Source: Sphingomonas sp.
Lineage (GTDB): Bacteria; Pseudomonadota; Alphaproteobacteria; Sphingomonadales; Sphingomonadaceae
Direction: 5' to 3'
Assembly (NCBI GenBank): GCA_019635535.1
Contig: JAHBZH010000001.1
Location: 1,950,995 to 2,014,994 of the forward strand
Length of the DNA stretch: 64,000 nucleotides
The notes under the pieces are model-generated. The model made no database searches and was not told where the DNA came from. It was given only the letters and a program-made list of their open reading frames with translations. The translations under genes were made by a program, and so were the position numbers. The first letter of the stretch is position 1; each line of letters begins with the position of its first letter. This document shows positions 56,721-64,000 of the stretch, one piece after another.

Positions 56721-57253
56721 TGCGCGTTGGCCGTGGCGCCATCCTCCGCCGCCGCTCCGCGCTGCGCTTCGACCAGCTCGACGATCGTCTCGCCGGAGGA
56801 TTTGAGCAGCGGCCAGGTGCGCGATTCCGAAATCCATTCCGGCCGTGCCGCCGCCTGCCCCCAGATCACGTCATAGACGAGGCTGAGCGCGAGGAAGAGC
56901 AAAGTCGCGACGATCAGGCCCTTCAGCGCGCCGAAGCCCGCGCCCAGCACCCGGTCGATCGGCCCCACGATCGACTGGCGCACCCGCTCGCCCAGCCGCC
57001 GCGAGGCGAGCTTGCCGCCGAGGAAGACCAGCCCGAAGACCAAAGCGAAGGCGAGCACCGCCGCCCCGGATTCCGTGCCGATCGGCCCGACCAGCCAGCC
57101 GCGCACCGGCTCGTACAGATAGCGCAATGCCACGATCGCCAGGAACCAGGCGAACAGCGACAGCGCCTCCGCGACGAAGCCGCGCAGGAAGCCGAAGACG
57201 AGCCCGGCGCCGACCAGCAGCAGGACGATTATGTCGAGGGCGGTGAGGTCCAT
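56717..57253 (-). CDS. cvpA: CvpA family membrane protein
   Basis: 178 residues: four hydrophobic segments in MDLTALDIIVLLLVGAGLVFGFLRGFVAEALSLFAWFLAIVALRYLYEPV and the following helices, then a C-terminal hydrophilic region. The conserved FGFLRGFVAEALSLFAWF pattern marks CvpA, named for colicin V production and linked to purF and envelope stress tolerance. The start is chosen at 57253; its stop is fused with the cysS start. radA is two genes upstream on the same strand, with an orphan gene between them. Confidence 0.92.
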   Translation of the reverse strand: MDLTALDIIVLLLVGAGLVFGFLRGFVAEALSLFAWFLAIVALRYLYEPVRGWLVGPIGTESGAAVLAFALVFGLVFLGGKLASRRLGERVRQSIVGPIDRVLGAGFGALKGLIVATLLFLALSLVYDVIWGQAAARPEWISESRTWPLLKSSGETIVELVEAQRGAAAEDGATANAQ

Positions 57254-57305
57254 GAGAGGGGTGGTTAGTGGAGGATGCGACCAGTTCAAACCACAATTTT
57301 CCCCC

Positions 57306-57340
57306 GCTCATCCTGAGTAGGGACCGAGCTTGTCGAGGGG
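57306..57340. repeat. intergenic repeat with GAGCTTGTCGAGGGG core
   Basis: The gap between cvpA and the orphan gene contains CTCATCCTGAGTAGGGACCG followed by the motif GAGCTTGTCGAGGGG. This core is a familiar dispersed repeat in proteobacterial intergenic DNA, typically found as CTGAGCTTGTCGAAGGGC. Here only one copy in the window is seen, so its function is unknown. Confidence 0.4.
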
Positions 57341-57411
57341 CACATCGAAAGGTCTTCGGAAGGGCTTTGCGTACAATGCACCGACAAGCCTACCAAAGGG
57401 CCGTCTTAGCC

Positions 57412-58110
57412 TTATTGGATCAGTCGCACCTCGGTGGAGCGGACGTTATAATTGGCACCGCCTTGGCCATCGGCGGTGAAGGTTATCGGGACATCCGCGC
57501 TTTTCCCACACACAGTGAAAGTCCAGACTTCACTCCATGAGCCAGCATAATAGGCTCCATGGAAATTCGTTCCAAGGTCGGGGCTCCTCTCGGTAACGCG
57601 CGTACCGCCCATCCTCAGACCTTCGCCATTGCATGTCGGGTCGGCCGCGCGCACAGCATGCAACGCGCTCATCGCTGCCATTGCGCTGGTATCCCGCATC
57701 AGACTTGGATTGGCGAGGCTCTCGCCCTCATTCACCACCCTCGCCCTGATACTGTCATCCGGCATTTTGAGAACGATGAAACGCAAGCGCGGAGCATCTG
57801 GACACCCTTCCGCGCGACCATAAGCGGTCCATCCGTTCTTCACCTGCCCCGACGTAACGCCCTGACTGATCATCCTTATCGCCGTCGCGGTCTCAAGTGG
57901 GTCCAAACGCACGCCGGTCGGAACGCATGAATTCTGTTCGTTTGCGATCGCCTGAAGCGTAAGAAGCGCGTCCGCCTGGACCGCATCCATGGCAGGTGGT
58001 GGCTCTGCGGCATTGGTGCGCTCAACAAACGCTCTAAAGGATTCGTCCTGCGCCAGTGCCATATCGTTGATGCTGAAGACCGCGAGCGCAAGTAAAGCGA
58101 GTTTCTTCAA
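57412..58110 (-). CDS. secreted orphan protein inserted between radA and cvpA
   Basis: 232 residues from a TTG at 58110, with GGGAGGGGATTT just before it. The signal peptide is LALLALAVFSINDMALAQ. The mature part has six cysteines or fewer in spaced positions (NSCVP, EGCPD, DPTCNGEG, FTVCGKS), consistent with disulfide formation in the periplasm, and an end with YNVRSTEVRLIQ. No family is recognised. GC content and codon use are lower than neighbouring genes, and it separates cvpA from radA. Probably acquired. Confidence 0.7.
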   Translation of the reverse strand: MKKLALLALAVFSINDMALAQDESFRAFVERTNAAEPPPAMDAVQADALLTLQAIANEQNSCVPTGVRLDPLETATAIRMISQGVTSGQVKNGWTAYGRAEGCPDAPRLRFIVLKMPDDSIRARVVNEGESLANPSLMRDTSAMAAMSALHAVRAADPTCNGEGLRMGGTRVTERSPDLGTNFHGAYYAGSWSEVWTFTVCGKSADVPITFTADGQGGANYNVRSTEVRLIQ

Positions 58111-58155
58111 AATCCCCTCCCGTTTTTACCAAAATTATCTCGGTAATACGTAGGA

Positions 58156-59529
58156 TCAAGTACGCCCCAGCAAATGATCCACCAACTGCCCCAGCGTCCG
58201 ATGGGCCGAAAGCGCCATCGCCCCCTTCCCGTTCCCCAGCGCCGCCGGCACCAGCGCCCGCGCGAAGCCCAGCTTGGCCGATTCCTTCAGCCGCAATTCG
58301 CCATGCGCCACCGGCCGCAATTCGCCGGACAGGGCCACTTCCCCGAACGCCACCGTCTCGGCCGGCACGGGCCGCTCGGACAAGGCCGAGACAAGCGCCG
58401 CCGCCACCGCCAGGTCCGCCGCCGGATCGGTGACGCGATAGCCGCCCGCCACGTTCAGATAGACCTCCGCCGAGGAGAAGCTGAGCCCGCAGCGCGCCTC
58501 CAGCACGGCGAGGATCATCGCGAGGCGCCCCGAATCCCAGCCCACCGCCGCCCGCCGCGGCGTCGCGCCGCTGGCCAGCCGCACGGTCAGCGCCTGGATT
58601 TCCACCAGCACCGGCCGCGTGCCCTCCAGCGCGGGGAAGACCACCGCGCCCGGCACCGCCTCGCCCCGCTCGGTCAGGAACAGGGCCGAAGGGTTGGCGA
58701 CCTCCGCCAGCCCCCCCTCGCCCATCGCGAACACGCCGATCTCGTCGGTGCCGCCGAAGCGGTTCTTCACGGCGCGCAGGATGCGGTATTGATGGCTGCG
58801 CTCCCCTTCGAAGCTCAGCACCGTGTCGACCATATGCTCCAGCACGCGCGGCCCGGCGATCGCGCCGTCCTTGGTGACATGGCCGACCAGCACCACGGCC
58901 GTCCCGCTCTCCTTGGCGAAGCGGATCAGCTCGTGCGCGGCGGCGCGCACCTGGCTCACCGTCCCCGGCGCGCCTTCGATCAGGTCCGAATACATGGTCT
59001 GGATCGAATCGATCACGACCAGAGCCGGCGGCGCCCCCTCCCCCAAAGTCGTCAGAATATCGCGCACCGAGGTCGCCGCCGCCAGTCGCAGCGGCGCCGC
59101 GCCCAGCCCCAGCCGCCGCGCGCGCAGCCGCACCTGATCCGCCGCCTCCTCGCCGGAAATGTAGGCAACGCCAGCACCTTGCGCGGCGATCCTCGCGGCG
59201 GCCTGCAACAGCAAAGTCGATTTGCCGATGCCCGGATCGCCGCCGATGAGCGTCGCCGATCCCGCCACCAGCCCGCCGCCCAGCGCCCGGTCCAGCTCGG
59301 CGATCCCGGTCGCGAGCCGCGCCGGCAGCACCGCCTCCGCATCCAGCCCGGTCAGCTCGACCCGCCGCCCGCCGCTGCGCAGATCGTGCTTGGCCGAAAA
59401 GGGCGTCACCACCCCGGCCGCATCCTCGACCAGGCTGTTCCACTCGCCGCAATCCGCGCACTGCCCCGCCCAGCGCGGGCTGACGGCGCCGCACAACTGG
59501 CAGACATAGCGTTTCTTCGGCCTGGCCAT
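58156..59529 (-). CDS. radA: DNA repair protein RadA (Sms)
   Basis: 457 residues. The N-terminal zinc finger CQLCGAVSPRWAGQCADCGEW has four cysteines, the ATPase Walker A is GGDPGIGKSTLL, the KNRFGGTDEIGVF motif marks the RadA-specific DNA interaction, and the C-terminal Lon-like domain (GELRPVAHGELRLKESAKLGFARALVPAAL) is complete. RadA is a branch-migration helicase in recombination. It starts the run before the orphan gene and cvpA. Confidence 0.97.
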   Translation of the reverse strand: MARPKKRYVCQLCGAVSPRWAGQCADCGEWNSLVEDAAGVVTPFSAKHDLRSGGRRVELTGLDAEAVLPARLATGIAELDRALGGGLVAGSATLIGGDPGIGKSTLLLQAAARIAAQGAGVAYISGEEAADQVRLRARRLGLGAAPLRLAAATSVRDILTTLGEGAPPALVVIDSIQTMYSDLIEGAPGTVSQVRAAAHELIRFAKESGTAVVLVGHVTKDGAIAGPRVLEHMVDTVLSFEGERSHQYRILRAVKNRFGGTDEIGVFAMGEGGLAEVANPSALFLTERGEAVPGAVVFPALEGTRPVLVEIQALTVRLASGATPRRAAVGWDSGRLAMILAVLEARCGLSFSSAEVYLNVAGGYRVTDPAADLAVAAALVSALSERPVPAETVAFGEVALSGELRPVAHGELRLKESAKLGFARALVPAALGNGKGAMALSAHRTLGQLVDHLLGRT

Positions 59530-59641
59530 GCCCCGGCTTAGCGGAACACAAACGGAACATCCAGCCGGAAAAACACCTATGGAACGCTTCGCCGCGCCCC
59601 GGCATTATCCCGTCATATCCAAAGCGAGGAGGCGCAATAAC

Positions 59642-59956
59642 GTGTTCGTTCAGGTCAAGACCGATAACCGGATCGTCACCGATGCCGAGGCCAATGCCCG
59701 GCTGGAGGAACGGGTCCGCGCCAAGCTGAAGCGCTTCGAATCGCGCCTCACCCATGTCGAGCTCCACGTCACCGACGTGAACGCGATGAAGGGCGGCGAC
59801 GGCGACAAGCGGGTCAGCCTGGAGGCGCGCGCGTCCGGCCACGCGCCGGTCACGGTCCATGCCGAGGCCGAGCGGATCGACACCGCCGTGACCGCCGCCG
59901 CCGACAAGGCCGCCCGCGCCCTCGATCATGCTCTGGGCAAGCAGCGCACGCATTAG
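59642..59956 (+). CDS. ribosome hibernation factor, HPF/RaiA family (short form)
   Basis: 104 residues from a GTG at 59642, with GAGGAGG just upstream. VQVKTDNRIVTDAEANARLEERVRAKLKRFESRLTHVELHVTDVN and KRVSLEARASGHAPVTVHAEAERIDTAVTAAADKAARALDHAL match the beta-alpha-beta-beta-beta-alpha YfiA/HPF fold, without the long C-terminal dimerisation extension. Such proteins bind the 30S subunit in resting cells. The long frame from 59528 crosses the radA start and is not used. It is followed by a hairpin-repeat pair. Confidence 0.9.
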   Translation: MFVQVKTDNRIVTDAEANARLEERVRAKLKRFESRLTHVELHVTDVNAMKGGDGDKRVSLEARASGHAPVTVHAEAERIDTAVTAAADKAARALDHALGKQRTH

Positions 59957-59999
59957 AATTCTGATTCACTCGGATTTTGGAGCCTGTGAAGATGAAAGA

Positions 60000-60114
60000 G
60001 TCATCCCGGCGAAAGCCGGGACCCATGAACACCGGGGTGGAGGAAAGAAGCGCAACCGCCGACACCCATTCAGGAAATTCCGAGTTCATGGGTCCCGGCT
60101 TTCGCCGGGATGAC
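60000..60114. repeat. paired palindromic repeat (GCGAAAGC family) with perfect 31-base arms
   Basis: Arm 60000-60030, GTCATCCCGGCGAAAGCCGG and onward, is the exact reverse complement of 60084-60114. Each arm contains its own stem CCCGGC-GAAA-GCCGGG. Between the arms are 53 bases without a gene. The unit lies 43 bases after the hibernation-factor stop and about 90 bases before the endonuclease start. It is a mobile-like intergenic repeat widely seen in proteobacteria; the 38948 hairpin is a shorter relative. Confidence 0.8.
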
Positions 60115-60203
60115 GCCGAGATCGAAGGCGGATACGTCCATTCAGATCGAACGCATTCATGGCGAGCAGGCCCGGACTTGCCTGACGCCCCGCTCGCCGC
60201 CAC

Positions 60204-61010
60204 ATGCCCGCTCCCATGATCCGCGTCGCCAGCTACAATATGCGCAAGGCCATCGGCACCGACCGGCGCCGCCGCCCCGAGCGCACGCTCGACGTGCTGA
60301 ACGAGCTCGACGCGGACGTGATCGCGCTCCAGGAGGCCGACCGCCGCTTCGGCGCGCGGGTGAGCGCCCTGCCGCTGAGTCTCATCGAGGCGCATAGCGA
60401 TTACCGCCCCGTGCCGTTCGAGGCGCGCGACGGCAGCCTGGGCTGGCACGGCAACGCGCTGCTGGTCCGCAAGAATGTGGAGGTGCGCGAGCGCCACCTC
60501 TTCCACCTCCCCTCGCTGGAGCCGCGCGGCGCGGTGCTGGCGGAGGTGGAGGTCGGCGGACATATGCTGCGCGTCGTCGGTATGCATCTGGATCTGTCCG
60601 GCCTGTGGCGGCGGCGGCAGGCCCATGCCATCCTCTCCCACCTGCACGAGCGCGCGGGCGATCCGCCGACCGTGCTGATGGGCGATCTCAACGAATGGAG
60701 CGCGCGCGGCGGGTGCCTGCGCGATTTCGCCCATCACCACCATTTCGCGCCCTGCGGCCACTCCTTCCACGCCCGCCGCCCGGTCGCCCGGCTCGACCGG
60801 ATCATGGTGACGCCCGATCTCGACATCCTCGACAGCGGCGTCCACTTCAGCCCCACCGCCCGCCGCGCCTCCGATCACCTCCCCATCTGGGCCGACATCG
60901 CGCCGGGCGACGAAACCCGCCGCACCCTCGGCCCGCCCCCGCCCCGCCTCACCTGGCGCGCCAAGGTGAGCGCGACTTTGATCCGGCGGGAGCGGCGGAT
61001 CAGGGGATAA
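60204..61010 (+). CDS. endonuclease/exonuclease/phosphatase family protein
   Basis: 268 residues of the DNase I-like metal-phosphoesterase fold: IRVASYNMRKAIGTDRRRRPERTLDVLNELDADVIALQEADRRF (Asn and Glu metal ligands), LMGDLNEWSARGG (the Asp-Asn pair) and ASDHLPIWADI (catalytic Asp-His). The active-site residues are intact. Whether the substrate is DNA, RNA or a sugar/lipid phosphate is unknown. The ATG at 60204 or 60216 starts the frame; neither has a good ribosome site. Confidence 0.87.
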   Translation: MPAPMIRVASYNMRKAIGTDRRRRPERTLDVLNELDADVIALQEADRRFGARVSALPLSLIEAHSDYRPVPFEARDGSLGWHGNALLVRKNVEVRERHLFHLPSLEPRGAVLAEVEVGGHMLRVVGMHLDLSGLWRRRQAHAILSHLHERAGDPPTVLMGDLNEWSARGGCLRDFAHHHHFAPCGHSFHARRPVARLDRIMVTPDLDILDSGVHFSPTARRASDHLPIWADIAPGDETRRTLGPPPPRLTWRAKVSATLIRRERRIRG

Positions 61011-61043
61011 AAGAATGACGGTACTGGGTAGAAGGCAGACTCC

Positions 61044-61319
61044 CTAGGGTTGGCGATCCGCCGATCGTCTCAGAAGTTCGAGCAGTATCGGTCGAAGCTC
61101 GCGATAGGTTTCGAGATATCCATTGTTTCCCTGGTGTCTTGCCGTTCTGCACATGAAGAAGAGTTCGTTGCGAACTGCTTCAACTGTGTCGCGCTTCCGC
61201 TGTGTCGCAGCTTCCGCGCATGCCCCAAAGGAACCATGATGCTTGTAACCATTGAAGCTCATGGCGAATTTCAAAACCGCTGCGGCATCATTCTCTGATG
61301 GAAGATCGGCAATTTCCAT
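61044..61319 (-). CDS. small AT-richer hypothetical protein
   Basis: 91 residues from an ATG at 61319, with GAAGGTCTTGGA before it. The translation MEIADLPSENDAAAVLKFAM continues with a cysteine-bearing, mostly helical body and no known motif. Codon use is plainly less GC-rich than the surrounding genes, and the gene is isolated between the endonuclease-family gene and a stretch without genes. Acquisition by transfer is plausible; function is unknown. Confidence 0.5.
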   Translation of the reverse strand: MEIADLPSENDAAAVLKFAMSFNGYKHHGSFGACAEAATQRKRDTVEAVRNELFFMCRTARHQGNNGYLETYRELRPILLELLRRSADRQP

Positions 61320-61640
61320 TCCAAGACCTTCGATAAACCCACAGCTTCAGAAGGCGGTGTTCCCACAGACGATCACCTTCCGCAATAGGTCGGTAACAGA
61401 CATCCCGCCGATCTCTGGCAATGTAGGAAATGCTCTGTCACGCTCGCCCCGAATCGGGGTCTCGGCCTCGCTTCGCCGGCTCTTTGAACCGTTCCGTTCA
61501 GCGCGAAGAAATTTCGCGGGCGCACCATCGCGCATATGGGCGAAGATGGTGAAATTCCGCGCCGCGATCCGTTTCGGAAATACCCCCATGGCCAGTGGGA
61601 ACATTGGGGAACATTCGCCATGCCGGCCTAAGCACCGCGC
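61320..61640. other. lower-GC non-coding region upstream of the serine hydrolase gene end
   Basis: About 320 bases with no credible gene. Open frames of 80-90 codons on both strands have odd composition and no family match, and I reject them. The region is lower in GC than the flanks and ends with the tandem GGGAACATTGGGGAACATT at about 61599-61617. It may hold a promoter for the plus or minus small gene, or a gene remnant. No clear terminator for the convergent genes is seen. Confidence 0.5.
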
Positions 61641-62948
61641 TCAGCCGTTCCCGCCCTCATTCTCCGGCCGCTCCGGCGCCGGCGCGCCGTCCTCCGGCGT
61701 GTCCAGTTCCAGCCAGTCGCGGAAGGGCAGGCGGTAGACCATGTCCATCACCTCATATTCGAGGCCGGCGGGCACGTTGGTCGTCGCGTTCCACAGCGCG
61801 ACCACGCCGGAGCGCCGCGCCGGATCGAACAGGATCATGGAGCGGTAGCCCATCACCCCGCCATGATGGCCGACGACGCGGCGGCCGGCATAATCGAAGC
61901 TGCGCCAGCCCAGCCCGTATCCCGACGCGGAGGTGCGCTCGGCATATTTGCGGCGGCGGCGGTCCTCGCCCGGCGTGGCGACGCGCGGCGCGTGGGCGGC
62001 GGCCAGCACGTTGGCGGGGATCACGCCCGGCGCGCCGCCCATCTGGGCGAGCATCCACTGGGTGAGGTCCTCGATCGAGCCGTTGACCCCGCCCGCCGCC
62101 GGCACGCGGTAATAATTCTCGTTCACCTCCGCCATGCGCCGGTTGCGCCCGCCGATATGCGGCCGCGCCCAGCTCGGCGCGCTCTGGAGGCCGGCGCGGC
62201 TGAGGCTGGCGCTCCGCATGCCGATCGGCTCGAACAAGGCGCGGCGCACCGCCGTCTCGTAGCTCTCGCCGGTCAGCCGCTCGACGATCTCGGCCGCCGC
62301 GTCATAGGCGACGTTCTGATAGGCGTGGCAGGTGCCCGGCGGGCAGATCGGCGTCAGCGCCGCCAGCCCGGCGCGCAGCAGGCGCGGGTCCTCGCCGTCC
62401 TCCAGCTTGGCGTCCTGGGCATGGGCGAACAGGCCGGTGCGGTGGGCGAGCAGGTCCGCCACGCTGACGCTGGCCTCGCCGCCGCCCGGCAGGCGCAGGG
62501 TCGCCGCATGGCGCGCCACCGGGTCGCCGAGCCCGATCCGCCCCTCGCCGGCGAGCAGCGCCACCATGTCGCCCGCCACGCCCTTGGAGAGCGAGGCCCA
62601 GCGGAACACGGTCGCGGTCGTCACCGGATCGCCGCTGCCCAGGCTGGTCTCGCCATAGCCCTTGAGGAAGCGGATGCGCCCGTCCTCGACGATGCCGACG
62701 GCGAGGCCGACCATCGCCGGGTCCTCCATCACCCGCCGCAGCCGCGCGTCGATCCGGGCATAATCGATCGTCCCGCCCGCGATCGGCGCGGCGTCCGCGA
62801 TGTCGAACTCGACGGGGCGATAGGATGGCGCCTCCGCGTCTCCCGTGCCGCTCGCGGCCGGCGCGGCCGTCCACACCGTCATCGCCCAGACGATGCCGAA
62901 CGCGCTCATCGTCACGATCAGGAACGAAAGGAGGCGCTTCACCGACAC
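61641..62948 (-). CDS. secreted class C beta-lactamase-family serine hydrolase
   Basis: 435 residues with an N-terminal hydrophobic signal or anchor (LLSFLIVTMSAFGIVWAM). The serine-lysine pair is in FRWASLSKGVAGDMVALL, the tyrosine motif is YQN in CHAYQNVAYDAAAEIVERL, and the HHGG in VVGHHGGVMGYRSMIL replaces the KTG loop. These are the three active-site motifs of the beta-lactamase/EstB/D-aminopeptidase fold. It could be an esterase, a D-peptidase or an antibiotic-degrading enzyme; sequence alone does not decide. Confidence 0.92.
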   Translation of the reverse strand: MSVKRLLSFLIVTMSAFGIVWAMTVWTAAPAASGTGDAEAPSYRPVEFDIADAAPIAGGTIDYARIDARLRRVMEDPAMVGLAVGIVEDGRIRFLKGYGETSLGSGDPVTTATVFRWASLSKGVAGDMVALLAGEGRIGLGDPVARHAATLRLPGGGEASVSVADLLAHRTGLFAHAQDAKLEDGEDPRLLRAGLAALTPICPPGTCHAYQNVAYDAAAEIVERLTGESYETAVRRALFEPIGMRSASLSRAGLQSAPSWARPHIGGRNRRMAEVNENYYRVPAAGGVNGSIEDLTQWMLAQMGGAPGVIPANVLAAAHAPRVATPGEDRRRRKYAERTSASGYGLGWRSFDYAGRRVVGHHGGVMGYRSMILFDPARRSGVVALWNATTNVPAGLEYEVMDMVYRLPFRDWLELDTPEDGAPAPERPENEGGNG

Positions 62949-63094
62949 GATATCAGAACTTGTCTCCGGTTCGGCCGGTCGCTTTGCCCGGCTGCCGGTG
63001 CCTTATCCCTGCAAGGCGGCAAAAGAAAGCAGCGATTCGAGCGCGTTCCGCCATCCGCTCGACAGCGGCGCGGCTTCCTGCCACCCTTCCGGAC

Positions 63095-64000
63095 ATGCGG
63101 GAGAGGGAGCTCCGGATCGCGCTGATCTGCTATGGCGGGATCAGCCTTGCCGTCTACATGCACGGCATCACCAAGGAGATCTGGCGCCTCGCCGGCGCGA
63201 GCCGCGCCTTCCATGCCGGCGATGCGGATGATCCGGCCTGCACCGGCGTCTATCACACATTGCTGCGCCGCATTTCGGAGCAAAGCGGCGTCAGGCTGCG
63301 GGTGATGGTCGATATCCTCGCCGGGGCCAGCGCGGGCGGGATCAACGCGATCTTCCTCTCGCACGCCATCGTCACCGGCCGCCCGCTCGATCCGCTGACC
63401 GATCTGTGGCTCGAATCGGCCGATGTCGACAAGCTGATCGATCCGCAGGTCAGCACCATGTCGCGGATCGCCAAGACCGCCGCCGTGCCCTTCGCCTGGA
63501 TGCTCTCCGCCCGCTCCGGCACGGTCGAGGAGACGGTGGACAAGGAGCAGCGCGCCGAGGTGAAGGCGAAGCTGGCCAGCTTCGTGCGCGCCCGCTGGTT
63601 CGCGCCGCCCTTCGGCGGGCCGGAATTCACCACCCTGCTGCTGGACGCCTTCGACGCGATGGACGCCGCCCCCGCCGGCCCGCCGCTGATCCCGGACCAG
63701 CAGCCGATCGACCTGTTCGTCACAGTGACCGACTTCCGCGGCCATCTCGGCCCGCTGCGCCTCAATTCGCCGCCGGAGGTGATGGAGCGCGAGCATCGCG
63801 TGACGCTCCATTTCCAGGACCAGGGCGGCAGTCCCAAGGTTTTCGCCGATCCGATCGAGCTGGTCTTCGCCGCCCGCGCCACGGCCAGCTTTCCCGGCGC
63901 CTTTCCGCCCTTCGGCGTCAAGGAACTGGATCGGGTGATTGCCGCGAAGGGCAAGAGCTGGCCGGGCCGCAACGCCTTTCTCGCCAGCGCTTTGCCCCGC
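63095..64000 (+). CDS. patatin-like phospholipase (DUF3376 type), partial
   Basis: The frame stays open from the ATG at 63095 to the window edge, 302 codons. It begins MRERELRIALICYGGISLAV with a Gly-rich oxyanion hole (YGGISLAVYMHG), then the nucleophile motif DILAGASAGGINAIFLSHAI (GxSxG). The catalytic aspartate is expected after the visible part. This N-terminal pattern with GITKEIWRL matches the long patatin-like proteins with a DUF3376 C-terminus, which are probably membrane-associated lipid hydrolases. The C-terminus is outside the window. Confidence 0.87.
   Translation, partial: MRERELRIALICYGGISLAVYMHGITKEIWRLAGASRAFHAGDADDPACTGVYHTLLRRISEQSGVRLRVMVDILAGASAGGINAIFLSHAIVTGRPLDPLTDLWLESADVDKLIDPQVSTMSRIAKTAAVPFAWMLSARSGTVEETVDKEQRAEVKAKLASFVRARWFAPPFGGPEFTTLLLDAFDAMDAAPAGPPLIPDQQPIDLFVTVTDFRGHLGPLRLNSPPEVMEREHRVTLHFQDQGGSPKVFADPIELVFAARATASFPGAFPPFGVKELDRVIAAKGKSWPGRNAFLASALPR

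Noticed and set aside
61347-61604. An 85-codon minus-strand frame starting MFPLAMGVFPKRIAARNF
   Set aside because: Its composition is unusual, it has no good ribosome site and no recognised family. I treat it as non-coding or a remnant.
61599-61617. Tandem GGGAACATTGGGGAACATT as a LexA-type SOS box
   Set aside because: The alphaproteobacterial box has the form GTTC-N7-GTTC, that is GAAC-N7-GAAC on the other strand. Here the GAAC units are six bases apart and no SOS gene follows.

Overview
This is a GC-rich stretch of chromosome from an alphaproteobacterium, most likely a member of the Sphingomonadaceae (Sphingomonas-like). The evidence is gene content and order: a nuoA-B-C-D start, the zapA / 6S RNA / 5-formyltetrahydrofolate cyclo-ligase block, a PopZ-TolC neighbourhood, DUF2842, DUF805 and DUF3008 proteins, short Flp pilins, an AstA-AstB pair, and hairpin repeats of the GCGAAAGC type. 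Almost every base is coding, many genes overlap by 1-4 bases, and most is core genome. I see no transposase, integrase-driven island, phage or CRISPR array.

Layout. 1-9376 (minus): the tkt-gap-pgk-fba carbon block, thiE, efp, an inositol-phosphatase gene and the first genes of respiratory complex I. 9502-10991 (plus): a cell-division block (a small coiled-coil protein, zapA), 6S RNA, folate cyclo-ligase and DUF2842. 11056-13982 (minus): a lower-GC methyltransferase, tRNA-Asp, an AI-2E-family permease, tRNA-Leu and a DUF805 protein. 14364-18638: a diguanylate cyclase paired with a small HEIGH protein, then a MerR regulator / acyl-CoA dehydrogenase operon with a clear palindromic operator. 18791-25952: purF-SDR, a TetR-like regulator, cyclopropane synthase, and a 2-oxoacid:ferredoxin oxidoreductase (korA/korB) with a tiny unlisted membrane protein between its subunits. 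26093-31331 (plus): RppH, a DUF481 protein, arginine succinyltransferase-pathway genes and DUF3008.

31328-38916: a secreted caspase-like protein with an EF-hand loop, tRNA-Arg, a lipoprotein, gamma-carbonic anhydrase, GNAT, a membrane spermidine-synthase-like protein, hemB and a lipid kinase. 38975-46326 (minus): valS, an S9 peptidase, popZ, tolC and a protein-isoaspartate methyltransferase homologue. 46570-52284: a methyltransferase, a MutT-type Nudix protein, two Flp pilins, accA, xerD and a secreted protein of unknown function. 52331-64000: shikimate kinase, a Kef-type antiporter, an IscU-like scaffold, cysS with a low-GC internal segment, cvpA, a lower-GC secreted orphan, radA, a ribosome-hibernation factor, an endonuclease-family protein, a small AT-richer orphan, a class-C-type serine hydrolase, and the start of a patatin-like protein.

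Most genes are housekeeping. The less ordinary signals are the caspase/PPC/EF-hand protein, the 27-codon membrane ORF inside kor, the base-composition mosaic inside cysS, the palindrome burying the DUF3008 ribosome binding site, an M20 hydrolase translationally coupled to astA, and composite inverted-repeat elements lying against gene ends.
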